Positions 46,601 to 55,406 of a stretch of DNA of 64,000 bases are shown here, in pieces. Position numbers and translations under genes: made by a program. Source of the stretch: Lytechinus pictus (taxonomy: Eukaryota > Echinodermata > Echinoidea > Temnopleuroida > Toxopneustidae); NCBI RefSeq assembly GCF_037042905.1, contig NC_087257.1, positions 23,708,501 through 23,772,500 of the forward strand, written 5' to 3'. The notes under the pieces were generated by a model. The model saw only the letters and a list, made by a program, of their open reading frames with translations. It ran no database searches and was not told where the DNA came from. The stretch's first letter is position 1. Each line of letters starts with the position of its first letter.

Positions 46601-49600
46601 ATTCATCTACGAGACCAGGTTTAGATTTAGTCTATTTTACAGTGCCATATCGAAGAAAAAAAATGCCTATGAAAATTAGCAATGAAATCATGTTTCATTT
46701 TAACTTCTGGTGCAGGAGGCCCCTTGGTTGGTCATCAAATTAAAACCTCAAATGTTTGTGTTACCTTTGCCATTTTTGCACCTCTGCAGTACACCCAGTG
46801 TCCTTCACTCTAAATTCCAAGGATTTAAAATAAATCCAGATCGGCTGTGAATAGTGACCAGCGGAATATTAGATTTAGATTTAAACCTTGTTGATTTAAA
46901 TATAAATCTAAAAAGATTTGACTTTAAATCTTTTGAGCTTTAAAAGTTAATCCTTAAGATTTAAAATGAGTTCTAAATTCGGCTGGTCACTATTCACAGC
47001 CGATCTGGATTTATTTTAAATCCTTGGAATTTAGAGTGTACCTTCCTCAAAACACTATTGCTGTAGTATGATAGTATTGTATTCATACCATTTGCTTTCC
47101 CTCTCAGAGATGTGTATAACCATGGACCTATTACAATATGTTCATGGTATAACATAATTTGTCTGAATAGAATATTAGAAGTACATCACATCAATCACAT
47201 GAATAATTCATTTTAAAATATCTTACCTGCAAGAATGCTTGCAAAGACCTTAGTGATAGTATCTCCTATAATGATGTTATATCCAATCATAGCTGGGGGG
47301 CAAATGGTGAAAAAAATGATTCAATTGAATACAGTACCTATATATTTTCGCATGTTAAATGCAAATGCTTTTCTTTTTTTTTCAGTAAAGGATTCTATAA
47401 AATAAAAAAAAAATGAGAGTGAGGGGGCAGACCAGTCATAGAAAAGTTGCTATATGAAAATGAATAAATGATCAAGTATGGTGACAAATTTTGTTGTTGA
47501 TAATAATCATAATAATATTTTTCAATAAACTGAATCAATGAAAATCAAATGAATTAAACTAAACATCATTATAATTACAGAGCATTGTCAAACACAATTT
47601 ATTTTCTCTTGCAAATGAATATAAAGATATGTGAAATCATAATATTTTACAATCTAGTCCAATATATGCATTGTATGAAACTTTACCAATTAAAAACCGC
47701 ACAAATATAAAATTGATATATAAATACCTATAAATGGGTAGACAAATTGAACAACAGAAAGGGCATAATAGCCTGGTATTCCCAATGCTGATTCTGTCAT
47801 TTCTGCATAGGTTTTTGTTCCGGTAAGCTCTCCAATAGTTATCATAAGCCGAAGAGAATAATCTGAAAAAAAGAAAGATTGTCAGTTAACAAACAGTTTA
47901 AAATGTTTTCTATCTTATTTCAATGAAAAGAATAAACAAAAATGGGATATCAATTTAATAAGATTAGAATCTGAATAAGAACAAATACATATTTGATCCC
48001 AAATTTTACTTTAAAATGAAATCAAACAGGGTTTGAATATAATAAGATCAGAATCTGAATAAGGACTAATATATATTTCATCCCAAATGTTTATTTTAAA
48101 ATGAAATCATAAGCATATGCACATTAAGTGTAGAAAAAAAGACATTCTAATTCAGGAATCACTGTGAAAATCAAATAAATGCATTCTGGGGGTGGTCAAA
48201 AAGTATATTAAATACATTTATTTAACTTTTAAACAGATATCTTTTTAAATAAATAGGCATCCCATTCACTGTCATCTTTCACTCTTTAACATTCATAAGC
48301 ATATGTGGCACCTATAATTACCTATTGTCTGTGAATTATAACTAGACTTATCCATACCATTGATGCATGAGGAAAGAGAACAGTGAACTTAAAAAACAAT
48401 TTTAAACAAAAGTTATGACACCTTTGGCTTCTCATACTTTAAGCAAAGACTTAGATTAACCATGGCTTATGGGGTGTTGCAAGAAAGTTACCTTCAAATC
48501 CAAATCAATTTAAGTCCCAAGATCAAGCATAAGTCGTTTGATTAAACATAAACTTGAACTTGAATTGTGTTCAATTGAAACTCAACTTCCTATGTCCCAC
48601 TGTATTTGAGTTGCAAATGAATGTGAGTTTCTTGCAACTTTATAAAATGGATTAATATAATCTATAACAAACATGTTTAATATACCTGTAATGCCACAAA
48701 TGACCACTAGAAGAATGAGACCAAGAGGAAGGCCTGCTTTCATAAACGCATATGGAATACCTGCAGGGGGGGGGGGAATAAAGAAGGAAAGACTTTGAAT
48801 ATTTAGGAAAACTTCTCCTGATTCGGGATGATGATAATATTTAAGACAATAAGAAGTAACAGAAGATTCAAACTATTATCAACCCACTTTTTTTTTGGGG
48901 GGGGTTGGGTGGGGGAAAATTTTCACAGACTACAGTGGAATTTGAATTGATTTCATGGTAGATTTAGAATATCCCTACTGGAAAGAACAGTGTCCCCCAG
49001 TGTTTACCACAGTGTGTTCTTGTGGAACACAATGTGAAATCACCCTCACACTGTAAAATTTGAGCATTCCAACAGTGTGAATCACATATTCACACAGTCA
49101 ACCATGTGAACATGCTGTGAACAGTCACACTGTCGAAGTGTCCACAGTGTGGAAATATCTTCACACTGTTGAATTCAAGCATTTTAACAGTGTATTTTAA
49201 CAGGTTTTTTTTCTTCACATAATCCACTATGTGAACACACTGTGATCATACTGTGCGACACTGTGTTCTTTCTAGCATCGATGATGGTGATGACTGATTA
49301 TAGTTGGTGCCTGTTATGTACTATGAAAACAGGGATAATTTATATATTTTAATGATATGACAGGTATAACTTTGTGATTGTGCGAAAAATATATTTTTTA
49401 TGTAATATGTTTAAGGTAATTTTCTACTCCTGTACACTTAGAAAGTATCCTATCCATATCCAATAACTTGTTCATCAATCATCAGATACAGGAAATAACA
49501 AGAACATTTTATTGAGGGAAATTAATATACTGGTTTTAAAATACAACTCAACATTTTACTGCCTATACATGATATTGATACTGTACTGATGATAACACTT

Positions 49601-52600
49601 AATATCACAAATACACTGTTCAAAACCTACATGACTGTGAAAGACAATGACCCAAACTCGGGAGAAATATTTAACACCCCTCTTGAAAACCCCACTAAAT
49701 ATGTTCTTATATATTTTCCCCAGATACACATATCTGCACTGTGCATGTATTCATTTATATTTTACCACACTTATGATGTATCTGTGAGGGTTTAAAGTTT
49801 AAACCTCTTTTGTGATTCTGGAATGATTAGCTTAGAATTTTATGAATCTTAACATAAAGGTGTTGTGACCCAATATAGGGAAATCACAATATTATAGTCA
49901 AAGCAAAATAATTATTTATCTAGGGCTTCTGATACATGAATTATACAATCAATTCCATGATGATTGTAATTTTGTAATCAACAATAAATTCATGAGAAAA
50001 TCATTTAATGAAAATTACAATTGTCTGTAAATATTGACTGAATGTATACATGCTACAGAATCCCAGTAATGATTGTTTTATGAAACGATGTGCTTCATGA
50101 TTATGTTATTAACATTTTAAGGATATTAAATTTTTAGTTGAGATATGATCTTTGAAATAAATAACAACATAGAAAGTCAGTAGAGGGTCTCATGTACTCT
50201 ATTACCGTACTTAAATGACCCAAATTCATGTAAATCAGGATTAGAAGATGGAAAAACTATGTAAAAGATATTTTACATTATTGATGGAATTCGAACCATT
50301 ATAAAACTTGATAGTAATAAAAGAAAGTTTGGAAAAGACTAGAGAGGAAAGCTCAGATTGGGAGGAGAGATGTGCAGATATAATGAAATACAGAGAGACA
50401 GAAAGACAGGAGGAGGAAAGACACAGAAAGAGAGAGAGGGAAAGCTAGCAGGAAGATTAGAAAGCTCAGATACAGTGGCGTATCTAGGATTTTCCACAGG
50501 GGGGGCAAAACCGTCCGCCAAAAAATTTGACAAGCAAAAAAAAAAAAAAAAAAAGGTCTTCAAGCTCGTCAGGGGAGGGGGGGCAATGAACGTCTTCAAG
50601 CTCGTCAGGGGGGGGCAAAAAAGGTTTTCAAGCTCCTCAGGGGGGCAGGGATACGTCCTTTGCATGGGTTGTGACTCGTCAGGGGGGGCAGACTGCCCCC
50701 TCTGCCCCCCCCCCCCCCCCCCCCGTAGGTACGCTAGTGCTCAGATACATATTTATACTGAGAGGTAGCAAGGAAAACTAAGAAGGAATTAAAAAGAATG
50801 AAAGAAAGAAGAACAAAGACAGAGCGGAAAGGGTGGGGGGTCTGGGAGGAGGAGAGATAAGAGCGAGGGAACGATGCATAGCAAATCAGCCATTCTGCAA
50901 GATATTAAGAGACACATTTATACACACAGGATATCAAGCATGGATTTAGCAAAATAATAACAGGAAACAAAATTAGATGTTTAGATAAAGTGAGAAAAAA
51001 TCAAGAGAAGGAGAGAACAGATTGGAGATAATTCAGCCATAATCATATCATTCACATCCATTTGATTCTTTATGCTTTTTTCACTAAATTATTTTTCTGA
51101 AAATATCAATAAAAATTCATGTTGTATTCATTCACTTTTAGAATATGACAAATAATGAACAGCTATTTCAAAGATTTCCACAAACGTCATAATTTTTCCA
51201 TGATACAAGAACAAAGACATCCAATTCACAAGGGCTATCAATAATTCAGTTGTGTTATATGGAATAAAGACAACAAATTCACAGACAGATAAGATTGTGT
51301 GTTTGGAGTAAAAAAAAAAAAAGTGTATAATCATATCAGACATGACTCTATAATTGAATATGTTTAAGTCATTGAATTCTGAATATATAGGTGATATCCA
51401 GGATACATAGCAAAAGGATACAGATAGAAGGCAGGAGGGCAGGGCCAGGGCACAAATGGTTTTGGAAGCAGGGGCTGAGCCAAAGGTGGGGGGGGGGTTG
51501 TGACCATGCAAAAAATCACAATCATGTGGTAATTCTTATGATTTTGTACGCATTTACTCAAAATTTTAATTAGTATTCATTAATGTTTATTCATAATTTA
51601 AGGGCATCTGAAGATATTCTCTTCAGTTTACGAAACTTTACCTTTTTCTAAATAGTACAAAAAGAAAACCTATTTTAATTGTTTCAGTATTCAATTTGAA
51701 CCCATGTAATTTAAAATGTTGCACTCTACTTGCCAAAAATAAAGATATGTCGCAAACTGTAGGGAAAGATAGAAGGGCATAAAACATGTATCAGTAGTGT
51801 ATTTGGACTGGGTCACTGAATTTCCAATAGGAGGGAAGGGTTACGGTGTCTGCTTGAGGGAGATATGCAAGACTAGGAAATTACAATTTGTTTACACATA
51901 ATATCCACAATATTCACAGACAGATTTTGAAAGTATAGTAATGCATTACCCATAATAACAACAGAACATCCTTTAATAAATAAAATAAAAAAATGAAACA
52001 ATCAGAGAAAGAGAGAAAAGAGAGCGAGATCAAATGTAAATATATGTATGTTATATGACTTAGAAATGACAATAAAATAATAAAGAATAATTGATGAAGT
52101 AATATATAATTCATATCTAATGATATACTTTGCAATAATAAAAATAATTTTTTTTTAGGCAAACAATGATACAATTAGGACACAACCTTCAGTTCTCCCT
52201 CAAATCTGAACAACATCTTTCAGCATATTTTCCTTGCTATTCCCCCAGTTCATCACAGACAACAATGGAGAATACAGAAAACCATTGTGGAAGAAGTGTA
52301 TGGGATCCTGTTTATATTTACCTTTCAGTATGTTGGAACCATGGGTTCCAGCAAAAAGCCTAAAATGTATGTGAATTACGTAATCAAAGCATGGAGCTAT
52401 TATAGCTCCATGATCACATGGTACAATGCCTACCACACAAGTAAGACTTTCCAGAGAGGTCGAAGTGTTATTCTTCTACCTCTACAACTCCTCCATTGAT
52501 GTAGTCATGCAAAGTCATACAATGTCATTCATTTCAACACTTTCACCGCAGGAAACAGAATGAGTAAAATCAACACTGGTATACCCAGGTCGATTTAACC

Positions 52601-54721
52601 ATGTCACCTCTATCTCCTTGATTTAACTACGCAATATTCTCTCTCTAAACGATGTCTTCTCCTTAGCTTCCATGTTATGTGCAATAATGAATGATATGAC
52701 AAAAAGTATGGGACCATTGGTATGGTTAGCTAAAGTTTAATAGCAAAAAGTAAATAAGTAAAACGCAGGATATATTTGCCTCTTCACCTCACCGAATGTA
52801 TGGGACTTTTAGCCAAAAAAATTGCCAATTAGTTATTGATATTTATTTCTAGTTAGATATTGTTTGAAATTCTTGAAGTTGCAACAGATCCATGCAGGAA
52901 GCAGGTTAAAGATTGAAAATTCAAGAGGGCAATTAAGAATCTAAATTCCATCTAAAAGGCCATGGTAAATCCAAACAGTGATTATATGGGAAAAAGTTGA
53001 ATTTTCAAGACAATATCGATGTCTTTAGGATATATCTATGAGATATGATTAGCTTTTGACAGCACACCATGCATTCGAGGAAGTCATGCATTAGCTTTGT
53101 AAATGATATTAACATGTTTGTTAATTTCATATCCATAACTGTATCTCTCAGCTGTTACTGTGTTGTGCTGTTCTAATTTATTTCATAGTTATGTTTTCTT
53201 ATATAATACTTTCCCTGTTAGAAACCATCTACTAGTATTATGTTTTGTTTCAATATTCTTACCAATGTAACATTATTATTTTGTTCTATTGAGACCAAGT
53301 GATAAAAATAACCATATATGGCATATTGTAGCAAAACTGACACTGTCACATAATTTTTGGATTGATTTATTACTGGCCTATCTACACGCACTTATTTTGC
53401 ATATCAAAGAAGTATGCAAGGTTATGAATAAGCCCTATCCATAAATCAGAATTTTCAAATTAACCCAAATTTCTGATCTTTCAAATTACCCCTGATTCTG
53501 TTTTTCTTGAATGAAGATACAGTTAGTAGGATATTTCCTGGGGTTCATTATTAAGGAGATTTTACTCCGGAGTGAATTTGGGATTTTTTTCCCCCGCAAA
53601 ATATGATTTTGGTGAATAATTATGTTCATTTTCATAACATTATTCAAATTCTGATTTCCCATTTTTAGCATTGATACTGATAATTACGAAATATTCATAA
53701 GACTTTTTTTTTTACTTTAGTGATAATCAGTCTTATCACGGTTTTAATGAATATAAAATACCTGTATTCATATACACGTATGAGATAGGGCTAGTGTCAG
53801 ACTAGTTGGAATTTTTAATATTTCATTGCCCAATTTTACTAATACTAGTATAGACAACATATGGAGAAAGGTCAACTCTTTGTGTAAGGCTGCTATGATT
53901 TGATTCCAGTAAAAGCAGAAATGAAAATATAAATATTTATATCAGTTACAGGTTGACCAAAATCAATTAAAGAATATGGGAGTTATGATTTCATTAACAT
54001 TTTATTTCTATTTTTTATATTTCTGGTATTCTACCCCAGTCAGAAGACGCAATTTACATTCTTAATAATAATTGCCATGAAAATAACCCATGCTAAGCAT
54101 GTTCATTTTAAAAATAAACAAACAAAAAAGAATAGGAATCATTGTTCTTGGATAACCTACCAATGATTGCTGATCTTAGGATAATGTTGGCGGTGTTAAG
54201 ACTGGCTCCAATTATCCCACTCCTGACACCACATTGAATAATTTTTTTACCCATGTTTTCTTACTATTACTAACAACCCTGAAGTTATATGATCCATTAT
54301 GATCCATTATGATTGAAATTACTCATCCTAGGATACTGTTGGTGATGTTTAGACTTGCTCCAATGATCCCACTCCTGACATCACATTGAATAACCACATT
54401 GAATAACCAATATTCTTTCTAATAATTCCCCCAAATCCACCGATGGTTAAAGGATTTCCTTTAAAAATAAAAAAATAAAAATAAAACCCCAAGTGATAAT
54501 ATAAATAATGAATCAAAGTCCTTGAAAAACCTACCAATGATTCCGGATCCTAGGATACTGTTGGTGGTGTTCAGACTGGCCCCAGATATCCCGCTTCTCA
54601 CATCTCGTTTATCCCCCTCCTCAAGGTCGTTCACTGGTACCCCATCGGCCGTGGCTTCGGCCTGGACCAGTCCTGCCTTGTCATGGGTTGGTACCTGATG
54701 AGGTACGTCATATGGGATAGG
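27476..54721 (-). CDS. SLC38A11: SLC38A11-like amino-acid transporter, 11 coding exons, lacking the first exon
   Basis: A multi-pass membrane protein of the AAAP/SLC38 family (Aa_trans fold), predicted to move neutral amino acids across a membrane. Exons in transcript order: 54535-54721, 48686-48760, 47728-47862, 47227-47292, 45118-45218, 44381-44454, 43872-43942, 43127-43288, 41476-41588, 28453-28599, 27476-27769. Every junction is GT-AG and in phase, giving 474 codons plus TAG. Matches to vertebrate SLC38A11 as I recall it: NSILGSGIIG|IPYAFMKAGLPLG (TM1), SVVQFVYPFI, NLPVSLYKNVTKLVK, AFICQHNSFLVYDSLE, GYVTFTGHTQGDLLENYC, FPLECFVCREVIEN. Another SLC38 paralogue is the main alternative. The start codon was not found with confidence. 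Substrate and membrane location cannot be read from sequence. Confidence 0.88.
28190..28430 (+). mobile_element. SINE, relative of 17,093
   Basis: A B-box-like GGTTTGAATCCCAGCC and the shared body TTGTGCTGCACCCAACCCAG then GTGAGGTGAGTG. Ends in AT-rich sequence just before the 28,453 exon. Confidence 0.6.
28453..28599 (-). CDS. SLC38A11: SLC38A11-like exon: TM9-TM10
   Basis: Reads VIENTMVRQGWVDSPQPLQR then hydrophobic HLILTLIIVGLVLGISMS and CLGLVLTVN before gtaaga. It is separated from the previous exon by a 12.9 kb repeat-filled intron. Phase 0 at both ends. Confidence 0.88.
29063..29213. mobile_element. TTTCATAAA-type palindromic MITE, well preserved
   Basis: TTTCATAAAGCTGTTCGTAA on the left, exact inverse TTATGAACAGCTTTATGAAA (one change) on the right; AAGAGCGACTGGTGATCA pairs with TGATCACCAGTCG inside. 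Confidence 0.85.
29480..30000. repeat. (ATC/ACC)n microsatellite, ~500 bp
   Basis: Long compound trinucleotide tract with an internal near-duplication of TTCTCCTGCTCCTCTCCCCG. Produces false His- and Ile-rich ORFs. Confidence 0.9.
30530..30990. other. CpG-rich island-like stretch in the large intron
   Basis: Higher GC and many CpGs than surroundings (GCGCGCGCGTACAC, GGCGTGCACGTCGG, GCAGCGCGTGAGGTGCGGGC). An inverted CCAAT-like ATTGGCTAAT lies near 30,694. No ORF was found. Function unknown; it abuts the satellite array. Confidence 0.45.
31000..33330. repeat. Intronic satellite array, ~180-bp unit, about 13 copies
   Basis: GATATACCTTTCGTT or a close variant recurs at about 31,038, 31,199, 31,379, 31,540, 31,720, 31,899, 32,080, 32,258, 32,438, 32,618, 32,796, 32,976 and 33,157. 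Spacing is 178-181 bp except two short units (~161 bp). Each unit contains GTGCGATCTATCAGGACATG and GGTCAACAAGTTAAAAT. Two unit types differ at AATACGTCTTTTCTCGACGA versus AAGATGCATTTTCTCGACAA. Confidence 0.95.
33331..33537 (-). mobile_element. tRNA-derived SINE (copy 1), at the end of the satellite array
   Basis: On the - strand a tRNA-like head GGCGCGATAGCTCAGTCGGT (A box) and GGTTCGATTCCC (B box) is followed by a body with TAGTGCCCTTTGGTAAGGCA and AGGTCCCTCGGAGAGGACC. The same body is at 42,897-43,078. Not a functional tRNA gene: no 3' acceptor-stem match. Confidence 0.85.
33700..34600. other. AT-rich intronic stretch with a dispersed repeat
   Basis: No ORF is supported. The segment around 33,958-34,025 (GAAGGTGTGAAAAT ... 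CCGTTTCAATTGAAGTTACG) recurs inverted at 39,280-39,345. TGCACTGTACATCTATAGGTCC near 33,850 has a weaker repeat near 34,090. Confidence 0.5.
34797..35048. mobile_element. Nested hAT-like MITE with polypurine interior
   Basis: Ends CAGGTGCGGATCCA and (inverse) CAGGCGCGGATCCA, bounded by GGTTCTAT at 34,789-34,796 and 35,049-35,056. Removing it restores the foldback arm. The interior is about 180 bp of A/G on the + strand. Confidence 0.85.
35240..35553. mobile_element. Second nested element, G-rich, TAATTAAT flanks
   Basis: Starts CATTGGCGG and ends as the inverse of CTTAGGCGG, bounded by TAATTAAT (35,232-35,239; 35,554-35,561). The interior repeats GACAAGCAAAAAAAAGG and AAATTTAGGGGGG. Same class as 50,473. 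Confidence 0.65.
35562..35825. repeat. Degenerate tandem repeat of GACATGGCAAGATA / TATCTCGCCATGTTG
   Basis: Inverted short motifs (GTCGACATGGCAAGATAAAG and TATCTCGCCATGTTGACAT) recur several times over 260 bp in the core of the foldback element. Confidence 0.7.
38560..39170. repeat. (ATC/ATT)n microsatellite region
   Basis: Irregular ATC/ATT/ACC trinucleotides in several blocks; non-coding. Confidence 0.85.
39905..40065. mobile_element. CpG-rich MITE, copy 1
   Basis: CCTCGGTCATATTTGCTCTA and GGCGGCCGTACGGTGAGTC on the left are inverse to GACTCGCCGCACGGCCG and TGACCGAGG on the right. Central AAAACGG repeats. Confidence 0.85.
40724..40880. mobile_element. CpG-rich MITE, copy 2
   Basis: Same structure as copy 1: CCTTGGTCACATTTGCTCTA, GGCGGCCGTACGGCGAGTC on the left; GACTCGCCGTACGGCCGCCG and GTGACGAAGG on the right. 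Only about 660 bp from copy 1. Confidence 0.85.
41476..41588 (-). CDS. SLC38A11: SLC38A11-like exon: TM8
   Basis: Reads DLLENYCYNDVLVNIARVFF then FPLECFVCRE before gttagt. Matches DLFENYCRNDDLV...YPMECFVTREV. Confidence 0.92.
42348..42625. mobile_element. Palindromic element with AAAGAGGTTT ends
   Basis: AAGAGGTTTAACATGAAGTACAA (left) and GAAAGAGGTTTCAATCGTAC (right) are direct copies; the inverse GTACAATTGAAACCTCTTTT lies between them. A broken inverted-repeat element. Confidence 0.55.
42897..43078 (+). mobile_element. tRNA-derived SINE (copy 2)
   Basis: GCGATAGCTTAGTCGGTAAA head, GGCTTCGATTCCCTC B box, then TAGTGCCCTTTGGTAAGGCA and AGGTCCCTCAGAGAGGACCT. Its end is about 48 bp from the 43,127 exon boundary. 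Confidence 0.85.
43127..43288 (-). CDS. SLC38A11: SLC38A11-like exon: TM6-TM7
   Basis: Reads AFICQHNSFLVYDSLEQATS then WAKVTHISVF and GYVTFTGHTQ before gtaagt. The true acceptor is ctgcag at 43,289-43,290: a second AG 14 bp inside the exon would break the frame. HNSFL-Y-SLE is the clearest family landmark. Confidence 0.93.
43591..43862. repeat. (ATC)n microsatellite next to a splice donor
   Basis: About 270 bp of nearly pure CAT repeats fill almost half of a 583-bp transporter intron, ending about 10 bp from the donor of the 43,872-43,942 exon. Confidence 0.95.
43872..43942 (-). CDS. SLC38A11: SLC38A11-like exon
   Basis: Reads PHTEGAWAFGKPTFFESIGI then IMF and a split codon before gtaagg. 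Matches GPHIPKTEDAWVFAKPNAIQAVGVMSF. A long (ATC)n tract begins about 10 bp beyond the donor. Confidence 0.88.
44381..44454 (-). CDS. SLC38A11: SLC38A11-like exon: TM5
   Basis: An almost wholly hydrophobic segment, IAVVSLVLLVFIMIIVIVRL then ATMD, before gtgagt (phase 2). Assignment rests on hydrophobicity, splice consensus and phase rather than residue identity. Confidence 0.82.
45118..45218 (-). CDS. SLC38A11: SLC38A11-like exon: TM4 region
   Basis: Reads TNVLANRYFVISIVTVLFNL then PVSLYKNVTKLVK before gtagga. LP-SLY+N-.KL-K is family-diagnostic. A C-run (45,074-45,096) lies just past the donor and a polypurine tract lies just upstream of the exon. Confidence 0.9.
45283..45400 (+). repeat. 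Polypurine tract in a transporter intron
   Basis: Nearly uninterrupted A/G (GGAAGGAAGGGGAGAGGGGG) about 65 bp upstream (transcript sense) of the 45,118-45,218 exon, where the transcript is polypyrimidine. Confidence 0.8.
46806..47038. mobile_element. MITE with perfect 57-bp terminal inverted repeats
   Basis: 46,806-46,862 and 46,982-47,038 are exact reverse complements over 57 bp by my reading (start CACTCTAAATTCCAAGGATT). The interior is made of ATTTAGATTTAAA variants. Non-coding, apparently young. Confidence 0.92.
47227..47292 (-). CDS. SLC38A11: SLC38A11-like exon: TM3 region
   Basis: Sixty-six bp: split Ala, then MIGYNIIIGDTITKVFASIL and A before gtaaga. Matches MISYNIIAGDTLSKVF. Confidence 0.88.
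47728..47862 (-). CDS. SLC38A11: SLC38A11-like exon: TM2-TM3
   Basis: Reads YSLRLMITIGELTGTKTYAE and later GIPGYYALSVVQFVYPFI. This matches the GTDTYQ..-GFPGYLLLS-.QFLYPFI stretch of the vertebrate protein. Phase 1 at both ends. Confidence 0.9.
48466..48645. mobile_element. MITE related to 3,072
   Basis: TTATGGGGTGTTGCAAGAAAG on the left; GAGTTTCTTGCAACTTTATAA on the right; interior TCAATT/AACTTGAA repeats. Confidence 0.6.
48686..48760 (-). CDS. SLC38A11: SLC38A11-like exon: TM1-TM2
   Basis: Completes Gly, then IPYAFMKAGLPLGLILLVVI and CGIT before gtatat. IPYA..-AG.PLG is the family signature. The acceptor ctgcag follows a G-run on the + strand (C-rich tract in the transcript). Confidence 0.9.
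48978..49276. mobile_element. MITE built of CACAGTGTG motifs
   Basis: Ends CTGGAAAGAACAGTGTC and GACACTGTGTTCTTTCTAG are inverses. Inside, ACAGTGTGAA/TTCACACTGT occurs many times in both orientations. Confidence 0.75.
50473..50739. mobile_element. hAT-like MITE with perfect 8-bp TSD
   Basis: Ends CAGTGGCGTATCTAGG and (inverse) CACTAGCGTACCTACG, bounded by CTCAGATA at 50,465-50,472 and 50,740-50,747. The interior has GACAAGC plus A-run, G-runs and CTTCAAGCTCGTCAGG repeats. Confidence 0.85.
54145..54240 (-). pseudogene. Broken copy of the SLC38A11-like TM1 exon (copy C)
   Basis: Matches the 3' half of the same exon plus its donor (gtaggt) and the first intron bases. It reads RSGIIGASLNTANIILRSAI, so the LGSGIIG glycines are changed to LRSAIIG. 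No 5' half or clear acceptor is seen. Confidence 0.8.
54311..54395 (-). pseudogene. Broken copy of the SLC38A11-like TM1 exon (copy B)
   Basis: About 75 bp closely matches the 3' half of the functional exon at 54,535-54,721 (reads RSGIIGASLNITNSILG on the - strand). It then hits a TGA where GSGIIG should continue and has no donor. The 5' half of the exon is absent. Confidence 0.8.
54535..54721 (-). CDS. SLC38A11: SLC38A11-like exon: N-terminal tail and start of TM1
   Basis: Begins PIPYDVPHQVPTHDKAGL, acidic linker DLEEGDKRDVRSG, then SLNTTNSILGSGIIG, the substrate-site motif of TM1, before gtaggt. Phase 0 in, phase 1 out. There is no ATG in frame, so an upstream exon must exist. Confidence 0.88.
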
Positions 54722-54764
54722 CTGCAAAAGACAGAAGGATAGTTATATAAATTTTTTTTTATTA

Positions 54765-54905
54765 ACCTCACTCTTGACATATCCCTTAGGCATTCGCTAG
54801 TACGCCATTGGCTGTAGCTTATTAGGCTTGGAACAGTCCTCCTGTGTCATGTACCTGGGCAGGTACATCATGGGATAGGCTGCAAAAGAGGAGGGGAAAA
54901 GTTAC
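54765..54905 (-). pseudogene. Broken copy of the SLC38A11-like TM1 exon (copy D, 5' half)
   Basis: Matches the 5' half of the exon together with its acceptor (ttttgcag) and upstream intron, with small deletions. The 3' half is missing. With copies B and C it implies more than one tandem duplication of the whole exon followed by decay. Confidence 0.75.
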
Positions 54906-55238
54906 ATCAAAAGACATTATTGGTACTCCAATCTGCTGAGCTGTGGGAATCTGCCAGGATCAACCTCCCTGCCTTCTCATTATGTGGGGTGTACTTCAAA
55001 AAAAGGATAATTGTGGTACCTCAAAGGAAACTGTAAGAAGATGTATGAGCTTGCGGCATACGTCACAGTCAAGAATTTTGTGGTTTCTAATTCTGTGGAA
55101 GCCTTTCACAAATCACACAATATTTGAATGAACCAGATTGAGCCAACATATTTCTCGTATCTTTTAAGACAATATAAGAAGTAAATATAGACAAATTACA
55201 CATTAGTAGTAATCCAACAGGCTAAAAAATACAACGAT

Positions 55239-55406
55239 GTTTAAGTATGACTTACAGCATCACACTTAAACGTGCATTATAAACGGCATGACCGCATTGG
55301 TCACATCATGCAGAGGACACACACTATTGCTTATTAATCAATAAGATTGGTGTTGCGTATCATGTACGCATCGGCATTTAAGTGCGAATCTAGGTCATAC
55401 TTAAAG
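55239..55406. mobile_element. MITE with GTTTAAGTATGAC ends
   Basis: GTTTAAGTATGACTTACAGC and ATCACACTTAAACG on the left; GGCATTTAAGTGCGA and GGTCATACTTAAAG on the right are imperfect inverses. Confidence 0.6.

Larger units (their letters stand above)
48761..54144. other. Transporter intron (5.8 kb), body
   Basis: Apart from the MITEs at 48,978 and 50,473, purine tracts at 50,340-50,465 and 50,765-50,870, and poly-C/G runs, I see only AT-rich sequence without a supported gene. The exon fossils lie at its 5' (high-coordinate) end. Confidence 0.6.
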
